A stretch of 64,000 nucleotides of DNA from VAYN01 sp963702075 (lineage in GTDB: Bacteria; Actinomycetota; Thermoleophilia; Solirubrobacterales; 70-9). The notes under the pieces are model-generated. The model did no database searches, was not told the DNA's origin, and was given only the letters and a program-made list of their open reading frames with translations. The position numbers and the translations under genes are program-made. The DNA lies in NCBI GenBank assembly GCA_963702075.1, contig OY969703.1, positions 1,240,001 to 1,304,000 on the forward strand, in the 5' to 3' direction. Shown here one piece after another: positions 42,242 to 51,592 of this stretch (the stretch's first letter is position 1; every line of letters starts with the position of its first letter).

Positions 42242-44053
42242 ATGAGCGACCTGACGACTGCCCCTGACGAGCTGACGACCCACGCGAAACTTCTCAGCTG
42301 GGTGGACGAAATCGCCTCGCTCACGGAGCCGGACTCCGTTTACTGGTGCGACGGCAGCGCCGAGGAGTACGACCGCCTCGCCCAGGTTCTGATCGACGCC
42401 GGCACCTTCGAGCGCCTCGACCAGGCCAAGCGCCCCAACTCCTACCTCGCCCTCTCCGATCCCGCCGACGTCGCCCGCGTCGAAGACCGCACCTTCATCT
42501 GCTCCGAGAAGGAGGAGAACGCCGGTCCGACCAACAACTGGCGCGCCCCGGCTGAGATGCGCGCGACCCTGAACGACCTCTTCAAGGGCTCGATGAAGGG
42601 CCGGACGATGTACGTCGTCCCCTTCTCGATGGGCCCGCTCGGCTCGGAGATCTCCGAGATCGGCGTGCAGCTGACCGACTCCGCCTACGTCGCCACCAAC
42701 ATGCGGATCATGACCCGGATGGGCAAGCCCGCCCTCGACGTGCTCGGCGCCGACGGCGAGTTCGTCCCCTGCGTCCACTCGGTCGGGATGCCGCTGACCG
42801 AGGGCGTCGAAGACGTCTCCTGGCCCTGCAACGAGGCCAACAAGTACATCGTCCACTACCCCGAGACGCGCGAAATCTGGTCCTTCGGCTCGGGCTACGG
42901 CGGCAACGCCCTGCTCGGCAAGAAGTGCTTCGCGCTGCGGATCGCCTCGGCGATGGCCCGCGACGAGGGCTGGCTGGCCGAGCACATGCTGATCCTCAAA
43001 CTGACCTCGCCCGAGGGCAAGGTCAAGTACATCACCGGCGCCTTCCCCTCGGCCTGCGGCAAGACCAACCTGGCGATGCTGGTCCCGACCCTGCCGGATT
43101 GGAAAGTCGAGACCGTCGGCGACGACATCGCCTGGATGAAATTCGGCGACGACGGCCGTCTCTACGCCGTCAACCCCGAGGCCGGGTTCTTCGGCGTCGC
43201 TCCGAACACGAGCCACAAGACCAACCCGAACGCGATGGACACGATCGAGCGGAACACGATCTTCACCAACTGCGCCAAGACCGACGACGGCGACATCTGG
43301 TGGGAGGGGATGACCGGCGAGCCGCCGGCCCACGCGATCGACTGGCACGGCAACGAGTGGACGCCCGAGTCCGACAAGCCCGCCGCACACCCGAACGCCC
43401 GCTTCACCACCCCGGCGTCGCAGTGCCCGTCGATCGCGCCGGAGTGGGAGGACCCCGCCGGCGTCCCGATCGACGCCTTCCTCTTCGGCGGCCGCCGCGC
43501 CACCGTGGTGCCGCTGGTCCAGGAAGCCTTCGACTGGGAGCACGCCGTCTTCATGGGGGCGACGATGTCCTCGGAGACGACCGCCGCCGCCGCCGGCGCG
43601 GTCGGCCAGCTGCGCTTCGACCCGATGGCGATGCTGCCCTTCTGCGGCTACAACATGGGCGACTACTTCGCCCACTGGCTGAAGGTCGGCCAGCGCGAGG
43701 GCGCCGAGCTGCCGCGGGTCTTCTACGTCAACTGGTTCCGCAAAGACGACGACGGCAAGTTCCTCTGGCCCGGCTTCGGCGAGAACAGCCGCGTCCTCGA
43801 GTGGGTCTTCCGCCGCTGCGAAGGTGAAGGCGAGGCGATCGAGACCCCGGTCGGGCTGCTGCCGGCCGAGGGCGAGATCGACACCGAAGGGCTCGACATC
43901 TCCGGCGAGGCGATGAAGGAGCTGCTCACCGTCGATCTCGACCTGGTCAAGGAGCAGCTGCCGCAGGTGAAAGAGCACCTGGCGAAATTCGGCGAGAAGC
44001 TGCCGGCCGAGGTCGGCGCCCAGCTCGAGGCGCTCGAACAGCGGCTCAGCTAA
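42242..44053 (+). CDS. pckG: Phosphoenolpyruvate carboxykinase (GTP)
   Basis: A 603-residue GTP-dependent PEP carboxykinase, converting oxaloacetate and GTP to PEP for gluconeogenesis. Landmarks: the P-loop kinase-1a motif FPSACGKTNLAML (~267-279), the kinase-2 motif VGDDIAWM, the reactive Cys in that P-loop, and the family pattern FGSGYGGNALLGKKCFALR. Length and order are normal for the actinobacterial enzyme. GAGAGAGGCG precedes the ATG. It shares this stretch of central metabolism with sucCD. Confidence 0.97.
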   Translation: MSDLTTAPDELTTHAKLLSWVDEIASLTEPDSVYWCDGSAEEYDRLAQVLIDAGTFERLDQAKRPNSYLALSDPADVARVEDRTFICSEKEENAGPTNNWRAPAEMRATLNDLFKGSMKGRTMYVVPFSMGPLGSEISEIGVQLTDSAYVATNMRIMTRMGKPALDVLGADGEFVPCVHSVGMPLTEGVEDVSWPCNEANKYIVHYPETREIWSFGSGYGGNALLGKKCFALRIASAMARDEGWLAEHMLILKLTSPEGKVKYITGAFPSACGKTNLAMLVPTLPDWKVETVGDDIAWMKFGDDGRLYAVNPEAGFFGVAPNTSHKTNPNAMDTIERNTIFTNCAKTDDGDIWWEGMTGEPPAHAIDWHGNEWTPESDKPAAHPNARFTTPASQCPSIAPEWEDPAGVPIDAFLFGGRRATVVPLVQEAFDWEHAVFMGATMSSETTAAAAGAVGQLRFDPMAMLPFCGYNMGDYFAHWLKVGQREGAELPRVFYVNWFRKDDDGKFLWPGFGENSRVLEWVFRRCEGEGEAIETPVGLLPAEGEIDTEGLDISGEAMKELLTVDLDLVKEQLPQVKEHLAKFGEKLPAEVGAQLEALEQRLS

Positions 44054-44076
44054 CGGCCGACTGCTTCATCGCGGCC

Positions 44077-45171
44077 TCATCCCGGGCCGGGCGGAAGTAC
44101 CGGCCCGGGGGGGAGTTGCGAGAAGACGTTGGGCCGGTAGAGGTTGCGGCGGATCGCCTTCGCGAAGGCGTTGGTGGAGGCCTTCGAACTCTCGATCGGC
44201 CAATCCATTCCCTGGTCTTTTTCGTCGAACCAGATCACGGCGCGGACCTTCTTGTAGTGGCTGGGGATGACCCGAAGGGCGTTCTTGATCCAGTTGGGCT
44301 TGGAGCCGCCCCGCTCTTCGGAGGCGACCTCGCCGATCACCATCGGCTTGGTGGGGGCGATTTTGACGACCCGTTTGTAGGTCGATTCAAAGACCCGGTC
44401 GAACGACTGCCAGCCGGCTGAATTGCGCGTGTTGCCCCAGTTGAAGCCGTCCAGGCAGGTCCAATTCACATAGGAATTGCCCGGGTAGAGGCTGTGCAGG
44501 GGGACCAGGGCGCGGGTGAAGTCGACGTTGGGGCACCAGACCCAGGTCGCGTTGTTGGCGCCGACCTGGGTGAAGATGTCGTGGACGTGGCGCCAGGCGG
44601 CGACGTAGTCGGCGGCGTCGTTGCCGTTGACGTCGGCGCCCCAGGGGAACCAGAACCCGTTCATCTCGGCGTCGAAGCGAAGGAAGAACGGATGCCCCCA
44701 TTCGCGGGCCTGTTCGGCGAATTCCCTGATGTAGGCGTCGCGGGCGCCGGCGGCGATCTTCGCCAGCGTGTATTCGGGCTGGACAAGGCTGGTCGGCACC
44801 GCCTGGGAGGCCCAGCTGAGGAACGGGATCGTCCCGCGTTCCCGCAGCTTTTCGGAGATGAAGGTCGGGAACGGGTAGGGCACGCAGGGCGTGCTGGCGC
44901 AGTCGAAGAACGGAGAGGAAAAGGCGAGCAGCGAGACCCCCTTGCGAGCCTTCTGTTCGAAGGCTTCGATCGCGCCCATGTCCCAGGGAGCGGATTCCCC
45001 CGTCAGCTGCTTGCCGATCACCGCACCCCAATAGAGCGGGCGCGGCTTCTGCTGTGCCGCAGCGGCGGATGAGATCGGCAGGGCGACCGCCAGCAGGGCG
45101 AGCAGGATAAGCAGCATCGCCGGTAGGGCGGTGCGGCGCAGGGCTCTGGGAGGTTGGTCGTTCGTTTTCAC
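44077..45171 (-). CDS. Secreted GH26-like glycosidase, copy 1
   Basis: A 364-residue exported protein with a twin-Arg-containing n-region and signal helix (ALRRTALPAMLLILLALLAV), then a single (beta/alpha)8 domain like GH26 beta-mannanases. Conserved: YWGAVIGKQLTGESAPWDM, GHPFFLRFDAEMNG (acid/base Glu in EMNG), ATWVWCPN, WTCLDGFNWG, and the likely nucleophile Glu in VIGEVASEE. Disulfide-type cysteines CASTPC are shared with the next three genes. GTG start at 45171; an internal ATG is less likely as it would remove the basic n-region. Likely hydrolyses a mannan or related beta-glycan outside the cell. Confidence 0.85.
   Translation of the reverse strand: MKTNDQPPRALRRTALPAMLLILLALLAVALPISSAAAAQQKPRPLYWGAVIGKQLTGESAPWDMGAIEAFEQKARKGVSLLAFSSPFFDCASTPCVPYPFPTFISEKLRERGTIPFLSWASQAVPTSLVQPEYTLAKIAAGARDAYIREFAEQAREWGHPFFLRFDAEMNGFWFPWGADVNGNDAADYVAAWRHVHDIFTQVGANNATWVWCPNVDFTRALVPLHSLYPGNSYVNWTCLDGFNWGNTRNSAGWQSFDRVFESTYKRVVKIAPTKPMVIGEVASEERGGSKPNWIKNALRVIPSHYKKVRAVIWFDEKDQGMDWPIESSKASTNAFAKAIRRNLYRPNVFSQLPPGPVLPPGPG
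44081..44109. terminator. Hairpin between convergent pckG and GH26-like gene
   Basis: CCCGGGCCGG (44081-44090) and CCGGCCCGGG (44100-44109) form a perfect 10-bp stem around a 9-base loop, at the very 3' end of the GH26-like gene and 28 bp after the pckG stop. A bidirectional terminator is plausible, but no T tract follows on either strand. Confidence 0.5.
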
Positions 45172-45221
45172 TGGTTCTTTCAACCCGGTAAGAAGAGCTT
45201 CGCTGCGTAGGCCGCAGCGGA

Positions 45222-46391
45222 TCATTCGGGCGGTGGTATCGGCGCGCCGGGCAGCGTCGGGAAGATATTCGGCTGGAAGCTGGCCTGGCGGATGCCGCGA
45301 CGGAAGGCGCTGGTCGCGGCGCCGGAGGACTCGATCGGCCACTGGACCCCTCGGTCGACCTGCTCGAACCAGATCAGCGCGCGAATCCGCCGGTACTTGG
45401 TGCGCAGCTGCTTGAACATGTCCTTCATCCAGGCGGCCTTGGCGCGTGGGCCGCCGCCGGAGCCCATCTCCGCCAGCACCATCGGCTTCGTCGGGGCGAC
45501 CTTGCGGACGATCGTGCGATAGGCGTGGCCGAAGATTTCCTCGAAGTCGTGCCAGGGCTGCGAGTTGACCCCGTTGTGGGCCCAGTTGTAGCCGTCGAGG
45601 CAGGTCCAGTCGACGTAGGCGTCGCCTGGGTAGTAGCTGGCCAGGGAGCCGAGCTGCGGCGCGCCGGCGGCATAGGCGTAGGGACACCAGACCCAGGTCG
45701 CGTTGGTCGCCCCGACCGAGGTGAAGATGTCGTGCACGTGTTGCCAGGCCGGGATGAAGTCGCTGATCTGGTTGCCGTTCGCGCCCGCGCCCCATGGGAA
45801 CCAGTCCCCGTTCATCTCCCAGTCGAAGCGGAGGAAGAACGGGTGCCCCCATTCCCGAGCTTCTTCGGCGAATTCGCGGATGTAAGTGTCATAGGCGCCG
45901 CTGGCGAGATCGCTGAGCTGGAAATCGGGCAGGTTGGCGTCGGCGGGGACGGGAGTCGACTGCGCCCCCCAGCTGAAGAACGGAATCGCCCCGTAGGAGC
46001 GGATCGTTTCCATCTCGTAGCGGGGGAAGGAGTAGAAGGAGCAGGGCGAGCTGCCGCAGTCGGCGAAGGGGGCTGCGAACTCGAGCAGCGAGGGCGCCTT
46101 GCCGGCCAGTTCGGAGAAGCGGGCAACCGCGGACATGTCCCAGGGGGGCTGGCCGCCGGTCAGCTGCGTGCCGATCCAGGCGCCCCAGTAGGTGGGCCGC
46201 TGCTGCGGCACCTTTTTCTTCTTCGTCTGGCTCTTTGCCGAGCTCGCCTGCGGATTGGCTGCGCTCCCGGTCTTTCCCGAGGCCGCGGACCCGAAGACGA
46301 GTACGGCGAGCAGGCACGCCGCAAGGGCGGCAGCGAGGACCCTGATCTTTGCGCTCTGCCTCTGCATCCGTCTCCGCTCGTGCATCGACAC
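45222..46391 (-). CDS. Secreted GH26-like glycosidase, copy 2
   Basis: A 389-residue paralogue of the preceding gene: a signal helix (~17-38), a Lys-rich linker (SQTKKKKVPQQRP), then the same (beta/alpha)8 domain with WGAWIGTQLTGGQPPWDM, GHPFFLRFDWEMNGDWFPWG, WVWCP, WTCLDGYNWA and the nucleophile position VLAEMGSGGG, where the EVGSSEYGG of copies 3 and 4 is changed. Start is unsettled among GTG 46391, ATG 46385 and ATG 46367; the last has GGAG four bases upstream. It is 50 bp upstream of copy 1 in the same operon. Confidence 0.83.
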   Translation of the reverse strand: MSMHERRRMQRQSAKIRVLAAALAACLLAVLVFGSAASGKTGSAANPQASSAKSQTKKKKVPQQRPTYWGAWIGTQLTGGQPPWDMSAVARFSELAGKAPSLLEFAAPFADCGSSPCSFYSFPRYEMETIRSYGAIPFFSWGAQSTPVPADANLPDFQLSDLASGAYDTYIREFAEEAREWGHPFFLRFDWEMNGDWFPWGAGANGNQISDFIPAWQHVHDIFTSVGATNATWVWCPYAYAAGAPQLGSLASYYPGDAYVDWTCLDGYNWAHNGVNSQPWHDFEEIFGHAYRTIVRKVAPTKPMVLAEMGSGGGPRAKAAWMKDMFKQLRTKYRRIRALIWFEQVDRGVQWPIESSGAATSAFRRGIRQASFQPNIFPTLPGAPIPPPE

Positions 46392-46432
46392 GGCGGAGGC
46401 GGGAGTTTAGGGAGTGCAGGGGTCGGCCCAGA

Positions 46433-47686
46433 TCAGGCGGCGGGGGCAATCGGGGCGTCCGGCGCCGAGCCGAACGAGTCGCCGAGGAAGTCCGGGCTCT
46501 GGATGCCGGCCGCGAACGCCGATGCCGCTTCGGGCGAGCTCTCGATCGGCCAGTCCATGCCGTCGTCGTACTTCTCGAACCACAGCAGCCCGCGCAGCTG
46601 CGGATATTCCGTGCTGGCGGCGTGGAGGGCGTCGGCGATCCACTGGGCCTTCGAGCCCCCGTACTCGCTCGAGCCGACCTCGCTGATGATCAGCGGCTTG
46701 GACGGGGCGATCGTGGTGGTGATTTCTTCGTAGGTCGGGCGGAACAGTTCGTTGAAGCTGCGCCATCTGTCCGGCCGCGCCGGGTTCGTGCCCCAGTTGT
46801 AGCCGTCGAGGCCGGTCCAGTCGACGTATTCGTCGCCGGGATAGAGGCTGGCCAGCTTCTGAAACTGATGTTCGGGGTCGACGTTGGGGCACCAGACCCA
46901 GGTCGCGTTGGTAGCGCCGACTTCCTTGAAGATGTCGTGCACATGGCGCCAGGCGGCGACGTATTCGCCGGCCTTGTTGCCGTTGAGGCCCTCTGACCAG
47001 GCGAACCAGTTGCCGTTCATCTCCCAGTTGAAGCGAAGGAAGAAGGGATGGCCCCAGGCCTTGGCGGCTTCGGCCCATTCCCTGATGTAGGCGTCGTGGT
47101 GGCCTTCGATCACGTCGGAGAGCTGGAATTCGGGCTGATCGGGCTTGGCGGGGGTCGACTGCGAGGCCCAGCTGAAGAAGGGGATCGAGCCGTGGCTGCG
47201 GATTCTTTCCATCTCCGCAGTCGGGAAGTCGTAGTAGGAGCAGGGGGATTTCGAGCAGTCGGCGAAGGGAGAGGAGAAGTTGATCACCGCGGGGCTCTTG
47301 CCGGTGATCTTTTCCAGTGCCGAGACGGCGCCCATGTCCCACGGAGCTTCGTCCCCGGTCAGCTGGCTGCCGATCCAGGCGCCCCAGTAGATCGGGCCGC
47401 CGGGGCCGCTGGCAACCGGCTTACCGGCTTTGGGCTTGCAGGTGCGCAGCCGGCGGGTTACCTGTCGCTGGCGGCCGGCCGGCAGCTGACGGCGGCCAAG
47501 GGCGTTGGCGCGGGCGCAGTCGAGGGGGCGGCCGGCGACCCGAGCCTGGGCGAGGTTGCCGCTGCGCGTCGCGGCGTGCCGCTTAGCGGCGGCCGCCTGC
47601 GGGCCGGTGACCTCGAAGGCGGCGAGGAGGGCGACGACGACCAGGAAGAAGCCGATCAATCGGGGAAGGGAGGAGCGGTAGGGCAT
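46433..47686 (-). CDS. Secreted GH26-like glycosidase, copy 3
   Basis: A 417-residue paralogue: a signal helix (IGFFLVVVALLAAFEV), a ~65-residue basic, low-complexity linker (rich in Arg/Ala/Gln, with two cysteines), then the GH26-like domain with WGAWIGSQLTGDEAPWDM, GHPFFLRFNWEMNGNWFAW, WVWCPNVDP, WTGLDGYNWG and IISEVGSSEYGGSKAQWI (nucleophile Glu in SEVGSSE). It is 41 bp upstream of copy 2. Closest in sequence to copy 4. ATG at 47686. Confidence 0.85.
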   Translation of the reverse strand: MPYRSSLPRLIGFFLVVVALLAAFEVTGPQAAAAKRHAATRSGNLAQARVAGRPLDCARANALGRRQLPAGRQRQVTRRLRTCKPKAGKPVASGPGGPIYWGAWIGSQLTGDEAPWDMGAVSALEKITGKSPAVINFSSPFADCSKSPCSYYDFPTAEMERIRSHGSIPFFSWASQSTPAKPDQPEFQLSDVIEGHHDAYIREWAEAAKAWGHPFFLRFNWEMNGNWFAWSEGLNGNKAGEYVAAWRHVHDIFKEVGATNATWVWCPNVDPEHQFQKLASLYPGDEYVDWTGLDGYNWGTNPARPDRWRSFNELFRPTYEEITTTIAPSKPLIISEVGSSEYGGSKAQWIADALHAASTEYPQLRGLLWFEKYDDGMDWPIESSPEAASAFAAGIQSPDFLGDSFGSAPDAPIAPAA

Positions 47687-47780
47687 GCCAAGCCATCGAC
47701 TGCTGCTCCCCGCCTTTCACCTTGTCCCGGATGTCTGGACGTTTGTACGATTGACGCGGCCGCTGCCGCGCCCACCCGCC

Positions 47781-49391
47781 TCAGGCGGCGGGCTGAACCG
47801 TGCCGAAGGGCAGCGAGCCGAAACCGTTGCCTGCGTAGGCGGGGTTCTGGATGCCCTTGGCGAAGGCGGCGGTGGCGCCGGCGGAGCTGTTGAGCGGCCA
47901 GTCCATGCCGCTGTCGTACTTGTCGAACCAGAGGACGCCGCGGATCTTCGGGTAATCCGTCGGCAGCTCCGAGAGCATTTCGGTGATCCAGGTCGCCTTC
48001 GAGCCGCCGTACTCGCTGGAGCCGACCTCGCTGACGATCATCGGCTTGCTGGGGGCGATTTCCTTGGTGATCTTGTCGTAGGTGGAGCGGTAGAGCTGGT
48101 CGAAGGTGCGCCAGCGGTCGGGACGGCTGGGGTTGGTGCCGAAGTTGTAGCCGTCGAGCCCGGTCCAGTCGACGTAGGCATCGCCGGGATAGACCTTCTT
48201 GAGGTCCGTGAACATCCCGTTCGGGTCGATGTTCGGGCACCAGACCCAGCTGACGTTGGTCGCCCCGACCGAGGTGAAGATGTCGTGGACGTGACGCCAG
48301 GCGGTGACCGCTTCGCCCGATTTGTTGCCGTTGACGCCTTCCATCCAGGCGAACCAGTTGCCGTTCATCTCCCAGTTGAAGCGGAGGAAGAAGGGGTGGC
48401 CCCAGGCCCTGGCCGCTTCGGCCCACTTGCGGATGTAGCTGTCGTAGCGGCCTTCGATCACGTCGGAGAGCTGGAAGTCGGGCTCGTTGAGGTTGCTCGG
48501 CAGCGGGATCGACTGCGAGCCCCAGCTGAGGAAGGGGATGGAGCCGTGGGAGCGGATGTTGTTGAACTCGCCCGCCGGGAAGTTGTAGAAGGAGCAGGGC
48601 GAGCTCGAGCAGTTGGCGAAGGGGGAGGAGAAGTTGATGATCGAGAGCTTCTTGCCCAGCGACTGCTCGAGGCTGGAGGCGGCGCTCATATCCCAGGGCG
48701 CTTCATGGCCGGTCAGCTGGTTGCCGATCCAAGCGCCCCAGTAGATCGACGAGGGGGCGGCGGTCGGAGCGGGGGTGGGTTCGGGGGTTGGAGTCGGTTC
48801 GGGAGTCGGGGTCGGAGTGGGTTCGGGCTGGGGCGCAGGCGCTGGTTCGGGGGCAGGAGCCGGCTCGGGTTCTGGTGCCGGCGTCGGCTGCGGGGCGGGT
48901 TCGAGGGTCGGCTGCGACTGGGGGGCGGGCGGCGGGGTCGAGGGGCTGGCGACCGAGACCGAGACAGTGCTGGCCGCGGGGCGGGAGCCGCGCGAGTAGA
49001 CCGTCGCCGTGAGCGCGTGGCGGCCGCCGCCGAGCCGCGTGGTGTCGAGGCCGTTGGAGAAGGTGTAGGGGGCGCTGGCGTCCGACCACTTGACGGCGCC
49101 GTCGATCGCGAACTCGACGCGGGCTGCGCGGGTGCCGGAGGCCTGCACTTCCCAGGCGATCGTCCCGGAGACGGTTGCGCCGCTCGCCGGCGCGACGGTG
49201 ACCAGGCCCAGCCGGGTCGACCTGGAGCTGACCGCGCGGCGATCGAAGGTGCGCATCTGCACCTTCGAGGAGCCGCTGTCTCCGCTGCTCCTCTGCGCCT
49301 GCGCCGAGCCGGTGAGGCCGGTGAGGGAGAGCAGGGCAAGGGATGCCAGGGCGAGCAGGACGCGGGCGGGGCGGTGGCGGCAGGAGGTCAT
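47781..49391 (-). CDS. Secreted GH26-like glycosidase with Ig-like domain, copy 4
   Basis: A 536-residue protein: signal peptide (~1-32), an Ig-like module (~60-150; SGTIAWEVQASGTRAARVEF), a striking Pro/Glu/Ala/Thr-rich linker of ~65 residues (repeating PEP and PTP), then the GH26-like domain (~215-536) with the same acid/base and nucleophile segments as copy 3. The linker and Ig module suggest a wall-spanning enzyme held away from the membrane. A long open frame on the + strand across this gene is an artefact of GC-rich codon use. First gene of the four-gene array. ATG at 49391, with AGGAG in reverse complement not seen nearby. Confidence 0.87.
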   Translation of the reverse strand: MTSCRHRPARVLLALASLALLSLTGLTGSAQAQRSSGDSGSSKVQMRTFDRRAVSSRSTRLGLVTVAPASGATVSGTIAWEVQASGTRAARVEFAIDGAVKWSDASAPYTFSNGLDTTRLGGGRHALTATVYSRGSRPAASTVSVSVASPSTPPPAPQSQPTLEPAPQPTPAPEPEPAPAPEPAPAPQPEPTPTPTPEPTPTPEPTPAPTAAPSSIYWGAWIGNQLTGHEAPWDMSAASSLEQSLGKKLSIINFSSPFANCSSSPCSFYNFPAGEFNNIRSHGSIPFLSWGSQSIPLPSNLNEPDFQLSDVIEGRYDSYIRKWAEAARAWGHPFFLRFNWEMNGNWFAWMEGVNGNKSGEAVTAWRHVHDIFTSVGATNVSWVWCPNIDPNGMFTDLKKVYPGDAYVDWTGLDGYNFGTNPSRPDRWRTFDQLYRSTYDKITKEIAPSKPMIVSEVGSSEYGGSKATWITEMLSELPTDYPKIRGVLWFDKYDSGMDWPLNSSAGATAAFAKGIQNPAYAGNGFGSLPFGTVQPAA

Positions 49392-49475
49392 GCAGCCGCC
49401 ATCGACTGCCGCCGACCTCGCTGCAGCGCCGCCGCCCGCGCTGGACGTTTGTCAGCCCGGCCCCTGGCCGGTTGT

Positions 49476-51530
49476 TCAGGCGATTACTTGGTAGAGCGAG
49501 AGCAACTCGGCGGCGCACTGGTCCCAGGAGCTCAGCTGCGGGCGCCGCTCGGGAGGCGGTTTGCCGAGCTCCTCGAGGATCGCCGCGGCGACCTCCTCGG
49601 CGGGGGCGTCGAGAGGCAGCCCGCGGGCGAAGCCCTCGCGAGCCAGCTCGCCGAGTCCGCTGCTGTCGGCGACGAGCAGCCGGCAGCCGGCGGCCGCCGC
49701 CTCGAGGGCGACCAGCGGGTGGGTCTCGAACTCGCTCATCAAGACGACGAGGTCGACCGTGGCGAGCAGCTCGGCCATCGCCGCCGGCTGATCGGAGGGG
49801 GTGCTGGTGAAGCGGACCGAGGCGGCGACCCCGAGCCGCTCGCTGAGCTCGCGCAGGTCCTCTTCGTACGGGCCGCCGCCGACCACGAGCAGGCTGGCCC
49901 GCGGCTGCTGCGCGAGCACGGCGGGCAGCGCTTCGATCGCGCGGTGGTGGCCCTTGTAGCGCTCGAGCCGGCCGAGGGTGGCGAGCACCGGCGGCCCTTC
50001 GCCGCGCTCCTTGCCGGCGCCGTTGGCGGAGAAGGCGAGGTCGGTGCCGTTCGGAATCAGGGCAAACCGTTGCGGCGGTACTCCCAGCTCGGCGCCGTAG
50101 TCCTCGACCTCGAAGCGGGCGACGGCGACCAGCCGCTCGGCGCGTCGCAGCAGCGGACGGAGCAGCCGGCGCTGGGCGCGGCGCGCGCGGTTGCGCATCG
50201 CCGACGAGTGGCCGCCGCCGTGGAAGGTGACGACGTAGGGGACCCGCAGCGTCAGCGCCCGCAGCATCGCCAGCGGCGCCACCAGCGTGTGGTAGCTCTG
50301 GACGTGGACGAGGTCCCAGCGGCGTCGGCCCATCTCCCGCCAGATTGCCGGCGCCAGGTACCAGTCGCGGTCCGCGGGCCAGGCGCGGACGGTGCGGATC
50401 TCCACTCCGTCGAGTTCCTGCGAACCGGCGGCCGCGGCGCCGGGCTCGGCGCAGAGGACCTCGACCTCGGCCCCGGCGGCGGCGAGGCGGCGGCTGGTCT
50501 CCATCACGTGCCGCTCGACCCCGCCCTGCAAGAGGGGGCTGCGGGGGGTCACGATCAGCACCCGCAGCGGCCCCTCTGCCGCCTCCATCCGCTCGCGCCG
50601 GCGGGCGAGCCGTCGCGCCTGCCGCTGGGCGGCGAGGTAGCCGTAGGTGGTGTTGGCGAGGCCGGAGACGATCGCCGTCGCGCGCTCGAGGCCGCCGCGG
50701 TCTCCGCGCAGCGCCTGCCCGAGGCCGCGCAGAAAGCCGAGCGGCAGGGTTCGGCGGACGTAGGTGCGCTCGGCCTCGAGGCCGGAGTCGCTGCCGACGA
50801 GGGCGGAGAGGATCGCCTTCGAGCGCCCCTCGCCCCGGCAGCGGGAGGCGTAGTAGGAGCGCCGGCCGCGGGTCGTGGTCACGTAGTGGTCGACGCTCGC
50901 TTCCGGGTCGTAGAGGATCGTCCCCTCGGGATGGCGGTGGCCGATGCGGATGCAGAGGTCGGTCTCCTCGCAGCCGGCGGGGATCTTGCCGATGCGGCCG
51001 AGCTCGTGGCGGAAGCCGCCGACCTCGACCAGCGCCTCGCGGCGGAAGGACATGTTGGCCCCGACCAGGTTGCGGACCCCTTCGCGTTGCCGCGGCATTC
51101 CCGAATGAGTGCAGCCGACCACCCAGTCGAACTCGGGCGGGAACCAGCGTGGCCGCCCCTGCTCCCAGGCGGGGTGGATCGCGCCACCGACGCCGAGCAC
51201 CGTCGGGTCCGAGTAGGCGGCACCGAGCCGCTCGATCCAGTCCGGGGCGGCAGCGGCGTCGTCGTCGAGGAAGGCGACGACCTCCCCGTCGCTGGCCTCG
51301 ACGCCGGTGTTGCGGGCGCCGGAGAGGCCCTGCTGCTCGCGGTTCGGCATCACCTGGAGCTCCGGCCAGCGTCGCCGGCACTCCGCTTCCAGCTCGGGCG
51401 AGTGGTCGATTACCAGCAGGATCTCGTGCGGAGCGACGGTCTGGGCGCGCAGCGACTCAATCGCCGCGGCGATGCGGTCGATTCTCTCCAGCGTGAAGGC
51501 GCAGATCAGCACCGAGATCGTGGGCGGCAC
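49476..51530 (-). CDS. GT2-GT4 fusion glycosyltransferase
   Basis: A 684-residue protein with two complete glycosyltransferase domains. Residues ~1-300 are GT-A family 2 (SVLICAFTLERIDRI start, LSGARNTGV, the DxD-type LDDDAAAAPDW, and GANMSFRREALVEVGGF, the mid-domain GCEETDLCIRI). Residues ~322-684 are GT-B family 4 (LRVLIVTPRSPLLQGGVERHV, HVQSYHT, IPNGTDLAF, LGRLERYKGHHRAIEALP, and the EFETHPLVALEAAAAG sugar-nucleotide motif). No membrane segment is obvious. Two linked transfers to a growing glycan are likely. GTG start. Lies head-to-head with the GT4 gene at 51593 and close to the GH26 array. Confidence 0.9.
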   Translation of the reverse strand: MPPTISVLICAFTLERIDRIAAAIESLRAQTVAPHEILLVIDHSPELEAECRRRWPELQVMPNREQQGLSGARNTGVEASDGEVVAFLDDDAAAAPDWIERLGAAYSDPTVLGVGGAIHPAWEQGRPRWFPPEFDWVVGCTHSGMPRQREGVRNLVGANMSFRREALVEVGGFRHELGRIGKIPAGCEETDLCIRIGHRHPEGTILYDPEASVDHYVTTTRGRRSYYASRCRGEGRSKAILSALVGSDSGLEAERTYVRRTLPLGFLRGLGQALRGDRGGLERATAIVSGLANTTYGYLAAQRQARRLARRRERMEAAEGPLRVLIVTPRSPLLQGGVERHVMETSRRLAAAGAEVEVLCAEPGAAAAGSQELDGVEIRTVRAWPADRDWYLAPAIWREMGRRRWDLVHVQSYHTLVAPLAMLRALTLRVPYVVTFHGGGHSSAMRNRARRAQRRLLRPLLRRAERLVAVARFEVEDYGAELGVPPQRFALIPNGTDLAFSANGAGKERGEGPPVLATLGRLERYKGHHRAIEALPAVLAQQPRASLLVVGGGPYEEDLRELSERLGVAASVRFTSTPSDQPAAMAELLATVDLVVLMSEFETHPLVALEAAAAGCRLLVADSSGLGELAREGFARGLPLDAPAEEVAAAILEELGKPPPERRPQLSSWDQCAAELLSLYQVIA

Positions 51531-51592
51531 GGAGGCGATTCTGCCAGCCCCCGCTTCTCGTAACGTTCGCCGCCGATGAGGCGGGAAGATCG

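Noticed and set aside
47685..51563. A 1,292-codon open frame on the + strand
   Set aside because: It lies opposite two well-supported genes (GH26 copy 4 and the GT2-GT4 fusion), has a repetitive Arg/Gly/Ala composition and no recognisable domain. Such long antisense frames are normal in GC-rich DNA.
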